Assembly (NCBI GenBank): GCA_025359205.1
Contig: JANYHD010000019.1
Span: 248,001 to 312,000, forward strand
Source of the DNA: Gammaproteobacteria bacterium
Lineage (GTDB): Bacteria > Pseudomonadota > Gammaproteobacteria > Steroidobacterales > Steroidobacteraceae
Reading direction: 5' to 3'
DNA length: 64,000 nucleotides
Shown here: positions 1-8,349 of the stretch, piece by piece
Numbering within the stretch: the stretch's first letter is position 1
Layout: each line of letters starts with the position of its first letter
Notes under the pieces: model-generated
The model's input: only the letters and a program-made list of their open reading frames with translations
The model's database searches: none
Told to the model about the DNA's origin: nothing
Program-made: the position numbers and the translations under genes

Positions 1-146
1 TCCCGCGCCCGGAATTTTGCACTGATAATGCGGCGATGATCGCGGTCGCCGGGCTGCTGCGATTGCAGGCCGGCGAACGCAACGCAGCGGGACTGGGCGT
101 GCGTGCGCGCTGGCCGCTGGCAGAATTGCGGCCGCCGCCGCAGTGA
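1..146 (+). CDS. tsaD: tRNA N6-threonylcarbamoyladenosine transferase TsaD (C-terminal fragment)
   Basis: The frame starting at base 3 reads [19 protein letters not shown] and ends [13 protein letters not shown]-stop. This is the conserved C-terminus of TsaD, where the [12 protein letters not shown] block lies in the ATPase-like core. TsaD transfers the threonylcarbamoyl group from TC-AMP to A37 of ANN-decoding tRNAs in the TsaB/TsaE complex. Only about 47 residues are inside the window; the start is upstream. It precedes folB on the same strand with 31 bases between them. Identity is firm despite the short fragment. Confidence 0.93.
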   Translation, partial: PRPEFCTDNAAMIAVAGLLRLQAGERNAAGLGVRARWPLAELRPPPQ

Positions 147-177
147 GCTCAAGAGAGTTGACGGGCCCTGGAGCGAC

Positions 178-570
178 ATGAACAAGCGGACTGACGACAC
201 CATTTACCTGCGCCGGCTCGAGTGCCACTGCGTCATCGGCTTCATCGACTGGGAACGGCGCGTGCAGCAGAAGGTGGTGCTCGACCTGGAGTTCCCGACC
301 AACTGTACCGGCGCTGCAGCCAGTGATGAGGTCAGCGACACAGTAGACTACAAGCGCGTGGCAAAACGCGTGCTGGCCTGGGTGGGCGAGTCGCAGTTCC
401 AGCTCATCGAGACGCTCGCGCATCGCCTGGCGCTGCTGCTGCTGGAGGAATTCGCGCTCGAGTGGGTGCGCGTCAGCCTCAACAAGCCGGGCGCCATCCG
501 CCACTCCCGCGACATCGGCGTCAGCATCGAGCGGCGGCGTGCCGATCTCGACGGCGCGCGCGGACCCTAG
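178..570 (+). CDS. folB: dihydroneopterin aldolase FolB
   Basis: FolB converts 7,8-dihydroneopterin to 6-hydroxymethyl-dihydropterin and glycolaldehyde in cytosolic folate synthesis. The 130-residue protein has the family pattern: an N-terminal LECHCVIGFIDWER block, a VDYKRVA segment, FQLIETLAHRLA, and the C-terminal VSLNKPGAIRHSRD motif carrying the conserved lysine. I chose the ATG at 178 because it follows a GGAG four bases upstream and gives the usual family length; an upstream in-frame start at 103 would run back into tsaD. folK follows after 17 bases, so folB and folK are probably co-transcribed and supply consecutive pathway steps. Confidence 0.93.
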   Translation: MNKRTDDTIYLRRLECHCVIGFIDWERRVQQKVVLDLEFPTNCTGAAASDEVSDTVDYKRVAKRVLAWVGESQFQLIETLAHRLALLLLEEFALEWVRVSLNKPGAIRHSRDIGVSIERRRADLDGARGP

Positions 571-587
571 GACGCCTGGGCTAGAAC

Positions 588-1082
588 ATGCCGCGCGTCC
601 ATGTCGCGATCGGCGGCAACGTCGAACCCGAGCGCTGGTTTCCGCTGGCCACGCGCGAACTGCGGCGGCGTTTCCCCGGCGCGCATTTCTCTTCCTGCTA
701 CCGCAATCCGGCCTACGGTTTCGCCGGCGCCGATTTCATCAACGCAGTCGCGGGCTTCAATACCGCGATGCCGGTGGACGCAGTGCTGGCACATTGCCAT
801 GAGATCGAGGAGTTGTGCGGGCGGCGGCGCGATGATCCGAAGTGGGCGCCGCGTGTCATGGACATCGACCTCTTGCTGTATGGCGACCAAGTGGCTGAGA
901 CGACTGCGTACAGGCTGCCGCGGCCTGACCTGCTGCGGCGCTGCTTCATGCTGCGTCCGCTGGCCGAGATCGCCGGCGAACTGCACCACCCGCTGACCGG
1001 ACGCGAGATCGCGGATCACTGGCAGGAACTCGCGCGCGAGCCGCACTCGCTCGAGCGCCTGCCGCTCGACCTGAATGTCTGA
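588..1082 (+). CDS. folK: 2-amino-4-hydroxy-6-hydroxymethyldihydropteridine diphosphokinase FolK
   Basis: FolK (HPPK) transfers pyrophosphate from ATP to 6-hydroxymethyl-dihydropterin, the step after FolB. The 164-residue product shows the N-terminal VAIGGNVEPE segment, YRNPAYGFAGADFINAV, and the signature WAPRVMDIDLLLYGD, whose aspartates bind the two magnesium ions. Length is typical. It ends convergently with the pteridine reductase gene, 51 bases away. The folB-folK pair beside a pteridine reductase makes a local pterin/folate cluster. Confidence 0.95.
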   Translation: MPRVHVAIGGNVEPERWFPLATRELRRRFPGAHFSSCYRNPAYGFAGADFINAVAGFNTAMPVDAVLAHCHEIEELCGRRRDDPKWAPRVMDIDLLLYGDQVAETTAYRLPRPDLLRRCFMLRPLAEIAGELHHPLTGREIADHWQELAREPHSLERLPLDLNV

Positions 1083-1133
1083 GAACGCACGGTGTCCAGC
1101 GGCCGCGCGCAAGGCCCGGTGCGCGGTGCGGAG

Positions 1134-1889
1134 CTACCAGCGCTGGCTGCGCCCGCCATCCACGCTGAGCACCTGGCCCGTCACGAAGGGTGCGTCGGCG
1201 GCGAAAAAGCGCACGGCGCGCGCGACGTCGGCAGGCGTGCCGGCCCGCTGCAACAGTGTGCGGCTGACGATCTCCTGTTTTTGCGCCGCGTCGAGCTCGG
1301 CCTCAGGCCACAGCACCGGTCCCGGGGCTACGGCGTTGACCCGTACTTCGGGCGCGAGCTCGCGTGCCAGGCCGCGTGTCAGGTGGATGAGGGCGGCCTT
1401 CGCGGTCGAATAGACCAGGTACTGCGGCAGCGGTCGCAAGCCGTGGATATCGGCGATGTTGACGATTAGCCCGCGCGCGCGCCGCAGTTCGGTCGCTGCG
1501 GCCTGCGCCAGAAACAGCGGCGCAGCGAGATTGGTGCCCATCAGGTCATGCCACTGCGTGCCTGACAGCGTGGCGAGCGGCGTTGGATAGAAGCTCGAGG
1601 CATTGTTCACCAGGATGGCAAGGCTGCCCAGCTGCGCCACGACGCCATCCACCATCGGCCGGAGCGCTTCGGGCTGCAGCAGGTTCGCAGTGCACACCAG
1701 CGCCGAATCGGCACGCAAGGCGTTGAGTTCGGCGGCCAGCGCCTGCGCCTCGGCGCGCGAGTGGTGGCAATGGATCGCGACGGTCGCCCCGGCGGCGTGC
1801 AGATGCCGTACGATTTCGGCGCCCACACGGCGCGCGCCGCCCGTGACCAGGGCGACCTGTCCGGCAAGTGCGAGTGTAGCGGCGCCCAT
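1134..1889 (-). CDS. pteridine reductase (PTR1/FolM-like short-chain dehydrogenase)
   Basis: This 251-residue short-chain dehydrogenase is probably an NADPH-dependent pteridine reductase that recycles dihydropterins or dihydrofolate. The cofactor loop reads TGGARRVG, with the arginine typical of pteridine reductases, followed by an NNAS motif. The catalytic region has D147, Y160 and K164: the usual SDR serine is replaced by aspartate, with the D-x12-Y-x3-K spacing known from PTR1. The neighbouring folB and folK support a pterin substrate. It is divergent from the MidA-like gene with only 11 bases between the two start codons, so the two promoters must overlap the opposite gene or the transcripts must be nearly leaderless. 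Substrate is inferred. Confidence 0.85.
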   Translation of the reverse strand: MGAATLALAGQVALVTGGARRVGAEIVRHLHAAGATVAIHCHHSRAEAQALAAELNALRADSALVCTANLLQPEALRPMVDGVVAQLGSLAILVNNASSFYPTPLATLSGTQWHDLMGTNLAAPLFLAQAAATELRRARGLIVNIADIHGLRPLPQYLVYSTAKAALIHLTRGLARELAPEVRVNAVAPGPVLWPEAELDAAQKQEIVSRTLLQRAGTPADVARAVRFFAADAPFVTGQVLSVDGGRSQRW

Positions 1890-1900
1890 GTAACTAGCTT

Positions 1901-3088
1901 ATGACGGCAACGCCAGCGATCACAATGCCCACGCTCGATGACGCACAGCGCGCACATGCGCAGGCCGTGCTGGCCGCGCTGCGCGCGCGCGTCGCGGCGC
2001 GCGGCGGCTGGATCGGGTTCGACGAATACCTCGAAGTCGTGCTGTACACGCCGGGACTCGGCTACTACAGCGCCGGCGCCGCCAAGTTCGGCGCGGCCGG
2101 TGATTTCATCACCGCGCCGGAACTATCACCGCTGTTCGGCGCCTGCGTCGCGCGGGCCTGCGCGCCCCTGCTTGCGGGCGGTGGCGAAATCCTGGAGCTC
2201 GGCGCAGGGAGCGGTGCGCTGGCGGAGTCGTTGCTGCTGCGGCTGGCCGAGCTCGATGCGCTGCCGACGCGCTATGGCATCCTCGAGGTCAGTGCCGACC
2301 TGCGCGAGCGCCAGTGCGCGCGGCTCGCGGCGCTGCCGCCGGAGCTGCGTGCGCGCCTGCACTGGTTGGACGCGCTGCCGCCACGCCCCCTGCGCGGCCT
2401 GATCCTTGCCAATGAAGTCGCCGACGCGCTGCCATTCCAGTGCTTCACCGCGACGGCGAGCGGTTATGCGGAGCGCGGCGTGACACTCGATGCTGACGGT
2501 AAACCATGCTGGGCTGCGCGGCCGGCCGCGCCCGCGCTGCAATCGGAACTCGCCGCGCTCTCGGTCTCACTCCCCGCGCCGCTGGCGACAGGTTACCGCG
2601 GTGAGGTGTGCCTGCGGCTTAGGGCCTGGCTGCGCGGCCTCGCCGACTCGCTCGAGTCAGGCGCCGTGCTGCTGTTCGACTACGGGCTGGGCCGCAGCGA
2701 GCTCTATCATCGGCAGCGCGATGACGGCACGCTGCGCTGCCACTATCGGCACCGCGCCCATGATGACCCGTTCTGGCATCCGGGCCTGCAGGACATCACT
2801 GCGTGGGTCGATTTCACGCGGCTCGCGGCCGCCGCTGCCGACGCGGGGCTGCAAGTGGCGGGCTACTGCACCCAGACCGCGTTCCTGCTTGGCGCCGGCA
2901 TCGATGTGGAGCTCGCGCGCGGCGGCGATGCGCTCGGACGGGCGCGCCGGGCAGGCGAGGCGCAGCGACTGCTGCTGCCGGGCGAAATGGGCGAGACCTT
3001 CAAGGCCCTGCTGCTGACGCGCGGCGCGGATGCGGCGCCGGCCTTGCGCGCGGCATTTTCGGTGCAAGACTTGCGGCGCCTGTTATAG
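1901..3088 (+). CDS. MidA/NDUFAF7-family SAM-dependent methyltransferase (DUF185)
   Basis: The 395-residue protein belongs to the COG1565 family, whose mitochondrial member NDUFAF7 dimethylates an arginine of complex I subunit NDUFS2. The N-terminal GYYSAGAAKFGAAGDF and TAPELSPLFG motifs are diagnostic. The SAM-binding motif I reads ELGAGSGAL, and LLFDYGLGRSE lies in the second half. A bacterial role in complex I assembly is plausible but is inference. The start may be ATG 1901 or ATG 1925; neither has a clear ribosome site. Its 3' end overlaps the convergent cca gene by six bases. Confidence 0.85.
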   Translation: MTATPAITMPTLDDAQRAHAQAVLAALRARVAARGGWIGFDEYLEVVLYTPGLGYYSAGAAKFGAAGDFITAPELSPLFGACVARACAPLLAGGGEILELGAGSGALAESLLLRLAELDALPTRYGILEVSADLRERQCARLAALPPELRARLHWLDALPPRPLRGLILANEVADALPFQCFTATASGYAERGVTLDADGKPCWAARPAAPALQSELAALSVSLPAPLATGYRGEVCLRLRAWLRGLADSLESGAVLLFDYGLGRSELYHRQRDDGTLRCHYRHRAHDDPFWHPGLQDITAWVDFTRLAAAAADAGLQVAGYCTQTAFLLGAGIDVELARGGDALGRARRAGEAQRLLLPGEMGETFKALLLTRGADAAPALRAAFSVQDLRRLL

Positions 3089-4231
3089 CGCGCGCAACAC
3101 TGCCAGTCGACGCTCCTGCAGGAGCGCGGCGATTTCCGGGCCGCGGCGCGCGGCGAGCTCGGTGGCATCGAGATGTACGGCGGCGGTGGCCTGCTGCGCA
3201 GCGGCGAGCCGCGCGGCGAACTGATCCACGGCGGCGAGTGCGTGCGACTCGGCGCTGGCGCGCGCGCACCAGACCTCGAGCCAGCGGCCGAAACGCTCGG
3301 GTCGGCGCCAGGCATCCGCGTGCTCGAGCAGCTGCAGCAGCGCCTCCGGTTCGGAGACGAGCTGCGCGCTGCCGCGGCCCTCGGCACGCAGCCACTCGTA
3401 CATGCGCGCGGCCAGCATGGCCAGGTCGCGGTGTTCCGCCGGCACGCGCAGCCGCTCGCACAGCGCCACGACCGCCGTCGGTGGCAGGCCCTCGAGCAGG
3501 GCCGCCCAGCGCGCGGCCGTGTCGGGCTGGCCCTGCACGGTGGTGATGGCGGTGGCGCGGTGCAGGGTGTCCAGCGCCGCCGGCAGGTCGGCGGCGCGCG
3601 CCAGTTCGGGCAACAGCACCGCCAACGCCTCGCAGTCGCACAGCACCTGCAGGGCGCGCTCGGGATAGTCCGTTGCCAGCGCGCGCTCGAGTTCGCGCCA
3701 CACGCGCTCGCTCACCAGCGCGTTCGCTTCACCGGAGCGCACCATGGCATGCATCAGCTCCAGGGTCTGGGGCGCGACGCTGAAGCCGAGCGGCGCGAAG
3801 CGCGCGGCGAAGCGCGCCACGCGCAGGATCCGCACCGGATCCTCGGTGAAGGCGGGCGAGACATGCCGCAACAGACGCGCGGCCAGGTCGGCGCGGCCGC
3901 CGTAGGGGTCAATGAGCCGGCCGGCGCCATCGCGCGCCATCGCGTTGATGGTCAGGTCGCGCCGCTGCAGGTCCTCCTCGAGCGTGACCGCGGGCGAGAA
4001 CTCGGTGACGAAGCCGTGGTAGCCGGGTGCGACCTTGCGCTCGAGGCGCGCCAGCGCATATTCCTCCTGCGTCTGCGGGTGCAGGAACACTGGGAATTCG
4101 CGGCCTACGGAGCGATAGCCGGCGCGCTCCAGCTCGGCGGGCGCGGCTCCGACCACCACCCAGTCGCGCTCCCGCACCGGCAGGCCGAGCAGCTCGTCAC
4201 GGACCGCGCCACCTACAAGGTAGACTTGCAT
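3083..4231 (-). CDS. cca: CCA tRNA nucleotidyltransferase (multifunctional-CCA type, HD motif lost)
   Basis: The enzyme adds or repairs the 3' CCA of tRNAs. The N-terminal nucleotidyltransferase domain is intact: LVGGAVRDELLGLPV, then E21-R22-D23 where E. coli has D-x-D, FPVFLHPQTQEEYALAR, EEDLQRRDLTINAM and EDPVRILRVARFAARF. The C-terminal half aligns with the E. coli HD phosphohydrolase region, but the CHDLGK metal motif is replaced by LLEGLP, the preceding HTL histidine context is changed and roughly 20-25 residues are missing. CCA addition should be retained; the extra phosphodiesterase/phosphatase activities should not. The 382 residues compare with 412 in E. coli. It is divergent from the lipoprotein gene at 4238. 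Confidence 0.92.
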   Translation of the reverse strand: MQVYLVGGAVRDELLGLPVRERDWVVVGAAPAELERAGYRSVGREFPVFLHPQTQEEYALARLERKVAPGYHGFVTEFSPAVTLEEDLQRRDLTINAMARDGAGRLIDPYGGRADLAARLLRHVSPAFTEDPVRILRVARFAARFAPLGFSVAPQTLELMHAMVRSGEANALVSERVWRELERALATDYPERALQVLCDCEALAVLLPELARAADLPAALDTLHRATAITTVQGQPDTAARWAALLEGLPPTAVVALCERLRVPAEHRDLAMLAARMYEWLRAEGRGSAQLVSEPEALLQLLEHADAWRRPERFGRWLEVWCARASAESHALAAVDQFAARLAAAQQATAAVHLDATELAARRGPEIAALLQERRLAVLRAL

Positions 4232-4237
4232 GCGTAC

Positions 4238-5311
4238 ATGTTAACCGAGGCCCGAGCCCGCGCGTTTCACCGTCTCGCTGGAGCGGTATTGCTGATGAGC
4301 GCCTTCAGTCTGTCCGGTTGCGCCGTGCCGTACCTGCTGCAGGCCGGCCACGGCCAGTGGCAATTGCTGCGTGCACGCACGCCGATCGACCAGCTGATCG
4401 CGAACGACTCGACAGAAGCCGCCCTGCGCGCGCGCCTCGAGCTCGCGCGCGAGGCGCGCGCCTTCGCCAGCAGCGCGCTCGGGTTGCCTGACAACCGCAG
4501 CTACCGCAGCTACAGCGCGCTCGGGCGCGACTACGTGGTGTGGAACGTGGTGGCGGCGCCGGAATTCTCGGTGGCGCCGAAGCGCTGGTGGTTTCCGATC
4601 ACCGGCTCGATCGCCTATCGCGGCTATTTCCGCGAGGCAAGTGCGCGCCGCTACGCCGCGGCGCTCGCCGCGCAGGGCTACGACACCCATGTCGGGGGCG
4701 TGAGTGCCTATTCGACGCTGGGGAAATTCGCGGATCCGCTGCTCGACACGATGCTGCGTTATGGCGACCTGCAGCTGGCCGGTACGATGTTTCATGAACT
4801 CGCCCACCAGCTCATCTACGTGCCGGGGGACAGTGAATTCAACGAAGCCTTCGCGATGAGCGTCGAGCGCGCGGGCGTCGCGCGCTGGCTGGAATCAACG
4901 GGCCGCGGCACCGAGCTGGCGGCCTATCGCGAACGCATGCAGCAGCAGGCCGCGCTGCAGCACATCCTCGCCGCTGGCCGGGCGCAGCTCGCGCAGCTAT
5001 ACGCACGCTCGCTGCCGGCGGGTGAGATGCGCGCACGCAAGCAGGAGTTGCTGGCCGCGACCGTCGCCGCGGCCCGTGACTACGAAAGCCGGGCCGGCCT
5101 GCGCACCGGCTATGACGCCTGGTTTAAAGCCGGGCTCAACAACGCGCACCTGGCCTCGGTGGCCACGTATTTCGACTGCGTGCCTGGCTTCGAACGGCTG
5201 CTCGCCGCGCAGGGCGGCGATCTGCACGCTTACTACGACCAGGTGCGCGCCCTGGCCCGCGGTCCGGCCGCAGGTCGCAGGGCGCTGTGTGCGTCGCAGG
5301 GCGGCGCGTGA
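4238..5311 (+). CDS. putative lipoprotein aminopeptidase (zinc HExxH family)
   Basis: The predicted 357-residue protein begins with a charged n-region, a hydrophobic stretch (residues 13-26) and a lipobox LSGC with C28 as the lipidated residue, so it should be anchored in the envelope. A zinc-protease motif appears in MFHELAHQLIYVPGD, followed by FNEAFAMSVE, matching the putative aminopeptidase family of Pfam PF10023. I chose ATG 4238 because it gives a complete lipoprotein signal; upstream in-frame codons are antisense to cca. The start lies six bases from the divergent cca start. Substrate unknown; function is by family only. Confidence 0.82.
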   Translation: MLTEARARAFHRLAGAVLLMSAFSLSGCAVPYLLQAGHGQWQLLRARTPIDQLIANDSTEAALRARLELAREARAFASSALGLPDNRSYRSYSALGRDYVVWNVVAAPEFSVAPKRWWFPITGSIAYRGYFREASARRYAAALAAQGYDTHVGGVSAYSTLGKFADPLLDTMLRYGDLQLAGTMFHELAHQLIYVPGDSEFNEAFAMSVERAGVARWLESTGRGTELAAYRERMQQQAALQHILAAGRAQLAQLYARSLPAGEMRARKQELLAATVAAARDYESRAGLRTGYDAWFKAGLNNAHLASVATYFDCVPGFERLLAAQGGDLHAYYDQVRALARGPAAGRRALCASQGGA

Positions 5312-5332
5312 CCCGCAGGTCCGTTCGCGTCC

Positions 5333-5773
5333 TCAGTTCACTTCGACGTTGACGCGGCGCGGCTCGACCACCGGGGTCTTGGGGATCACGACTTCCAGCA
5401 CGCCATTGGTGTGCTTCGCCTTGATGTCCTCGGCGCGCGCGTTCTCGGGAAGCGAGAAACGCCGCAGGAAATCGCCGGCAAGTCGCTCGAGTCGCTCGTA
5501 ACCCTTGTGGCCCTCGTGCTTCTCGATGCGGCGCGAGCCGCGGATCGTCAGCACGCCTTCCTCTGCAGTGACGTGGATATCCTTGGCCTCGACGCCCGGC
5601 AGATCGGCGCGCACCGTGTAGCGGTCCGGCTCTTCATGCACGTCGACAGACGGTGTCCACGCGATAACCTTATTACCGTCGGTCTCGGTTGCAATCGCGT
5701 CGCCGAAGAGCTGGTCGATCTCGCGATGCAGCCGGCCCATCAGCCTCCAGGGTTCATAACGCACAATATTCAT
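5333..5773 (-). CDS. Hsp20/alpha-crystallin small heat-shock protein
   Basis: A 146-residue ATP-independent holdase that binds unfolding proteins. It starts MNIVRYEPWRLMGRL and contains the alpha-crystallin fold: WTPSVDVHEEPDRYTVRADLPGV, DIHVTAEEGVLTIRGSR, FLRRFSLPENA and the conserved NGVLEVVIPK (the A-x-x-x-N-G-V-L motif), ending with a short C-terminal extension. ATG 5773 is preceded by GGAGAG eight bases upstream; longer in-frame starts lack this. A sigma-32-like promoter lies about 50-80 bases upstream, which fits heat-shock control. Confidence 0.93.
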   Translation of the reverse strand: MNIVRYEPWRLMGRLHREIDQLFGDAIATETDGNKVIAWTPSVDVHEEPDRYTVRADLPGVEAKDIHVTAEEGVLTIRGSRRIEKHEGHKGYERLERLAGDFLRRFSLPENARAEDIKAKHTNGVLEVVIPKTPVVEPRRVNVEVN

Positions 5774-5821
5774 GGCATTTCTCTCCAGGTTCATTGCCGC
5801 TACAGCGCGGCACTGATGACT

Positions 5822-5851
5822 GATGTGTGGCCGGCCGCTATTTCTTTCAAG
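5822..5851 (-). promoter_or_regulatory. sigma-32-like heat-shock promoter of hsp20
   Basis: On the minus strand CTTGAAA (5851-5845) matches the sigma-32 -35 element. After about 15 bases comes a CCACACATC-like -10 (around 5830-5822), a weaker match to CCCCATNT. It lies just upstream of the hsp20 ribosome site. The -35 is convincing, the -10 less so. Confidence 0.55.
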
Positions 5852-6187
5852 TGCAGCCGTGAGGCTGTGCATATGCTGTGGGCTGGGTGTGCGCCACGCG
5901 TGCATACCAGATCTTGATTTGCCACCTCAGCGCGCAGCGCGCCCGAGCGGCGCATTTTTTTGTCGCGCGGTGCGGCACAGTTCTATTTAATTGATTGAAA
6001 AATAAAGAGAAATTTAGCTCATCAGCCGGCGGTGGCAATCTTGACCGCGCCAGTGCGCGTGTTTAGTCTCGCGTCTTCCAACAACTATATCTTGTAGTGG
6101 CGGGAGCGGAGCGCCGCAGCGGAGCAGATCCGGTTTGCTTGGGCGCAAACGGCCGACAGCGCGCTGACAGGGGAGAATTTTTCAGGC
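5852..6187. other. intergenic region between hsp20 and nrdJa
   Basis: These 336 bases carry no supported gene. The centre (about 5975-6020) is unusually A/T-rich for this genome. A NrdR-box-like palindrome sits at 6083-6098. The last bases before nrdJa contain GGGGAG at 6170-6175, a plausible ribosome site twelve bases from the ATG. I see no tRNA or obvious small-RNA structure. Confidence 0.5.
6083..6098. promoter_or_regulatory. NrdR-box-like operator upstream of nrdJab
   Basis: The sequence AACTATATCTTGTAGT is an imperfect palindrome close to the NrdR box consensus acaCwAtATaTwGtgt. NrdR represses ribonucleotide reductase operons according to the ATP/dATP state. Boxes normally occur as pairs about three helical turns apart; I could not find a convincing second copy, so the assignment is tentative. 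Confidence 0.5.
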
Positions 6188-8347
6188 ATGAATTCCGTCG
6201 TGAAACTCGAACACAAAGACGTCAATGCGATTCCCTTCCAGGAAGCCTCGCTCGACATCTGGGACCAGAAATACCGCCTGAGCGCCAAGGATGGCACGCC
6301 CATCGATGGCTCGATGGACGACACCTACAAGCGCGTCGCGCGCGCGCTCGCCGATGTCGAGCGTACGGAGCTGCGCGAGCCCTGGTACGAGCGCTTCCTG
6401 TGGGCGCTGCGGCACGGCGCCATTCCGGCTGGCCGCGTGATCAGCAATGCCGGTGCGCTCGAGCACAAGCCCGCCACCTCGACCATCAACTGCACGGTTT
6501 CGGGCACGATCAGCGATTCAATGAACGACATCCTCAGCAAGGTGCACGAGGCCGGCCTCACGCTCAAGGCCGGCTGCGGCATCGGCTACGAATTCTCGAC
6601 GCTACGTCCGCGCGGCGCCTACGTCTCGGGCGCCGGCGCCTATACCTCCGGGCCGCTGTCGTTCATGGATATCTACGACAAGATGTGCTTCACGGTGTCC
6701 TCGGCCGGTGGCCGCCGCGGCGCGCAGATGGGCACCTTCGATGTCGGTCATCCGGACGCGATGGATTTCATCCGTGCCAAGCGCGAGCACGGGCGGCTGC
6801 GCCAGTTCAATCTCTCGCTGTTGGTCACCGATGAATTCATGCAGGCGGTGCGCGAGGAGCGCGACTGGCGCCTGGCGTTCCCGATCTCGCTGGCCGAATT
6901 CACGGCCGCGGAAGCCGAGCTGCGTCCGCAGCTGGACGATGCTGAGAAATTCGTGTGGCGCGAATGGCCGGTGCACGAGGGCTACGTCGTCAACGCCGCC
7001 GGGCTGGTCGCCTGCCGCGTCTACAAGAAGCTGCCGGCGCGGCGCATGTGGGACGTGATCATGTCCTCCACCTACGATTTCGCCGAGCCGGGCTTTATCC
7101 TCATCGACCGCGTCAACGAGATGAACAACAACTGGTGGTGCGAGATCATCCGCGCCACAAATCCTTGCGGCGAACAGCCGCTCCCGCCCTACGGTTCCTG
7201 CCTGCTTGGCTCGGTGAACCTGACGCGCTTTGTGCGCGACCCGTTCACGGCGCAGGCGCACTTCGACTGGGACGAATATCGCGAGGTGGTGCGCGTGTTC
7301 ACGCGTGCGCTCGACAATGTGGTCGAGATCAACGGCCTGCCGCTGGAGCCGCAGCGCCAGGAGATCATGCGCAAGCGCCGCCACGGCATGGGGTTCCTGG
7401 GGCTCGGCTCCACGATTTCATTGCTGGGGATGAAATACGGCTCGCCCGAGTCGGTGCAGTTCACCGAAGACGTCTCGCGCGAGATGGCGCTGGCCGGCTG
7501 GGAAGCGGGCCTCGAGCTGGCGCGCGAGAAGGGTCCGGCGCCGATCATGAACGAGGAATTCACGGTCACGCAGGAAATGCTGCGCAAGCGCCCCGAGATG
7601 GAGCGCGATGGCTGGAAGTCGGGGGCGAAGATCCCAGGCCGGCTGCTGCACGCGCGCTACAGCCGCTACATGCAGCGCATCGCCGGCGTCGCGCCGCAGC
7701 TGGTCGAGCAGCTCGCGCAGGTGGGCGCGCGCTTCACGCACCACACCTCGATCGCGCCGACCGGCACTATCTCGCTGTCGCTGGCCAACAATGCCAGCAA
7801 TGGCATCGAGCCCTCGTTCGCGCATCATTACTACCGCAACGTGATCCGCTCCGGGCGCAAGAGCAAGGAAAAGATCGACGTGTTTTCCTTCGAGCTGCTG
7901 GCCTACCGCGAGCTGGTGAACCAGCGCGCCATGCCGGGCGCGACCAGCGCGGCTGAGGCGCTGCCCGAGAATTTCACCACCACGAACGACGTCACGCCGC
8001 GCCAGCACGTCGACATCCAGGCTGCCTCGCAGAAGTGGATCGATTCCTCGATCTCCAAGACGGCCAACGTGCCGACCGATTTTCCCTACGAGCAGTTCAA
8101 GGGCATCTATCTCTATGCCCACGAACAGGGGCTCAAGGGCTGCACCACTTTCCGTTTCAATCCGGAGGTCCACCAGGGCGTGCTGGTCAAGGGCGAAGAC
8201 CTGCACAACACTTTCTACGTGTTCACGCTGGAGGATGGCACCGAGGTCGAGGTGCGCGGTGACGAACAGGTCGAGTACGACGGCGAGATGCACAGCGCCG
8301 CCAATCTGTTCGACGCCCTCAAGGAAGGCTACTACGGGAAGTTCTGA
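6188..8347 (+). CDS. nrdJ: class II (adenosylcobalamin-dependent) ribonucleotide reductase, catalytic part NrdJa
   Basis: This 719-residue enzyme reduces ribonucleotides to deoxyribonucleotides using adenosylcobalamin. The active site is visible: N325-P-C327-G-E329 holds the thiyl-radical cysteine and general-base glutamate, and C102 (TINCTVSG) with C338 (YGSCLLGS) form the expected reducible pair, 11 residues from the radical cysteine as in monomeric class II enzymes. PTGTISL and NNASNGIEP blocks are present. The C-terminal zinc ribbon and relay cysteines of single-chain NrdJ are absent here and are found in the next gene, two bases downstream. The layout matches the split nrdJa-nrdJb of Pseudomonas aeruginosa. 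Confidence 0.95.
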   Translation: MNSVVKLEHKDVNAIPFQEASLDIWDQKYRLSAKDGTPIDGSMDDTYKRVARALADVERTELREPWYERFLWALRHGAIPAGRVISNAGALEHKPATSTINCTVSGTISDSMNDILSKVHEAGLTLKAGCGIGYEFSTLRPRGAYVSGAGAYTSGPLSFMDIYDKMCFTVSSAGGRRGAQMGTFDVGHPDAMDFIRAKREHGRLRQFNLSLLVTDEFMQAVREERDWRLAFPISLAEFTAAEAELRPQLDDAEKFVWREWPVHEGYVVNAAGLVACRVYKKLPARRMWDVIMSSTYDFAEPGFILIDRVNEMNNNWWCEIIRATNPCGEQPLPPYGSCLLGSVNLTRFVRDPFTAQAHFDWDEYREVVRVFTRALDNVVEINGLPLEPQRQEIMRKRRHGMGFLGLGSTISLLGMKYGSPESVQFTEDVSREMALAGWEAGLELAREKGPAPIMNEEFTVTQEMLRKRPEMERDGWKSGAKIPGRLLHARYSRYMQRIAGVAPQLVEQLAQVGARFTHHTSIAPTGTISLSLANNASNGIEPSFAHHYYRNVIRSGRKSKEKIDVFSFELLAYRELVNQRAMPGATSAAEALPENFTTTNDVTPRQHVDIQAASQKWIDSSISKTANVPTDFPYEQFKGIYLYAHEQGLKGCTTFRFNPEVHQGVLVKGEDLHNTFYVFTLEDGTEVEVRGDEQVEYDGEMHSAANLFDALKEGYYGKF

Positions 8348-8349
8348 GC

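Noticed and set aside
3173-4237. Upstream part of a 712-codon plus-strand frame that ends in the aminopeptidase
   Set aside because: It is antisense to cca and low in structure; the lipoprotein signal and family match start at 4238.
6099-6187. Possible second NrdR box downstream of the first
   Set aside because: No palindrome of the right sequence at the expected spacing on either side.
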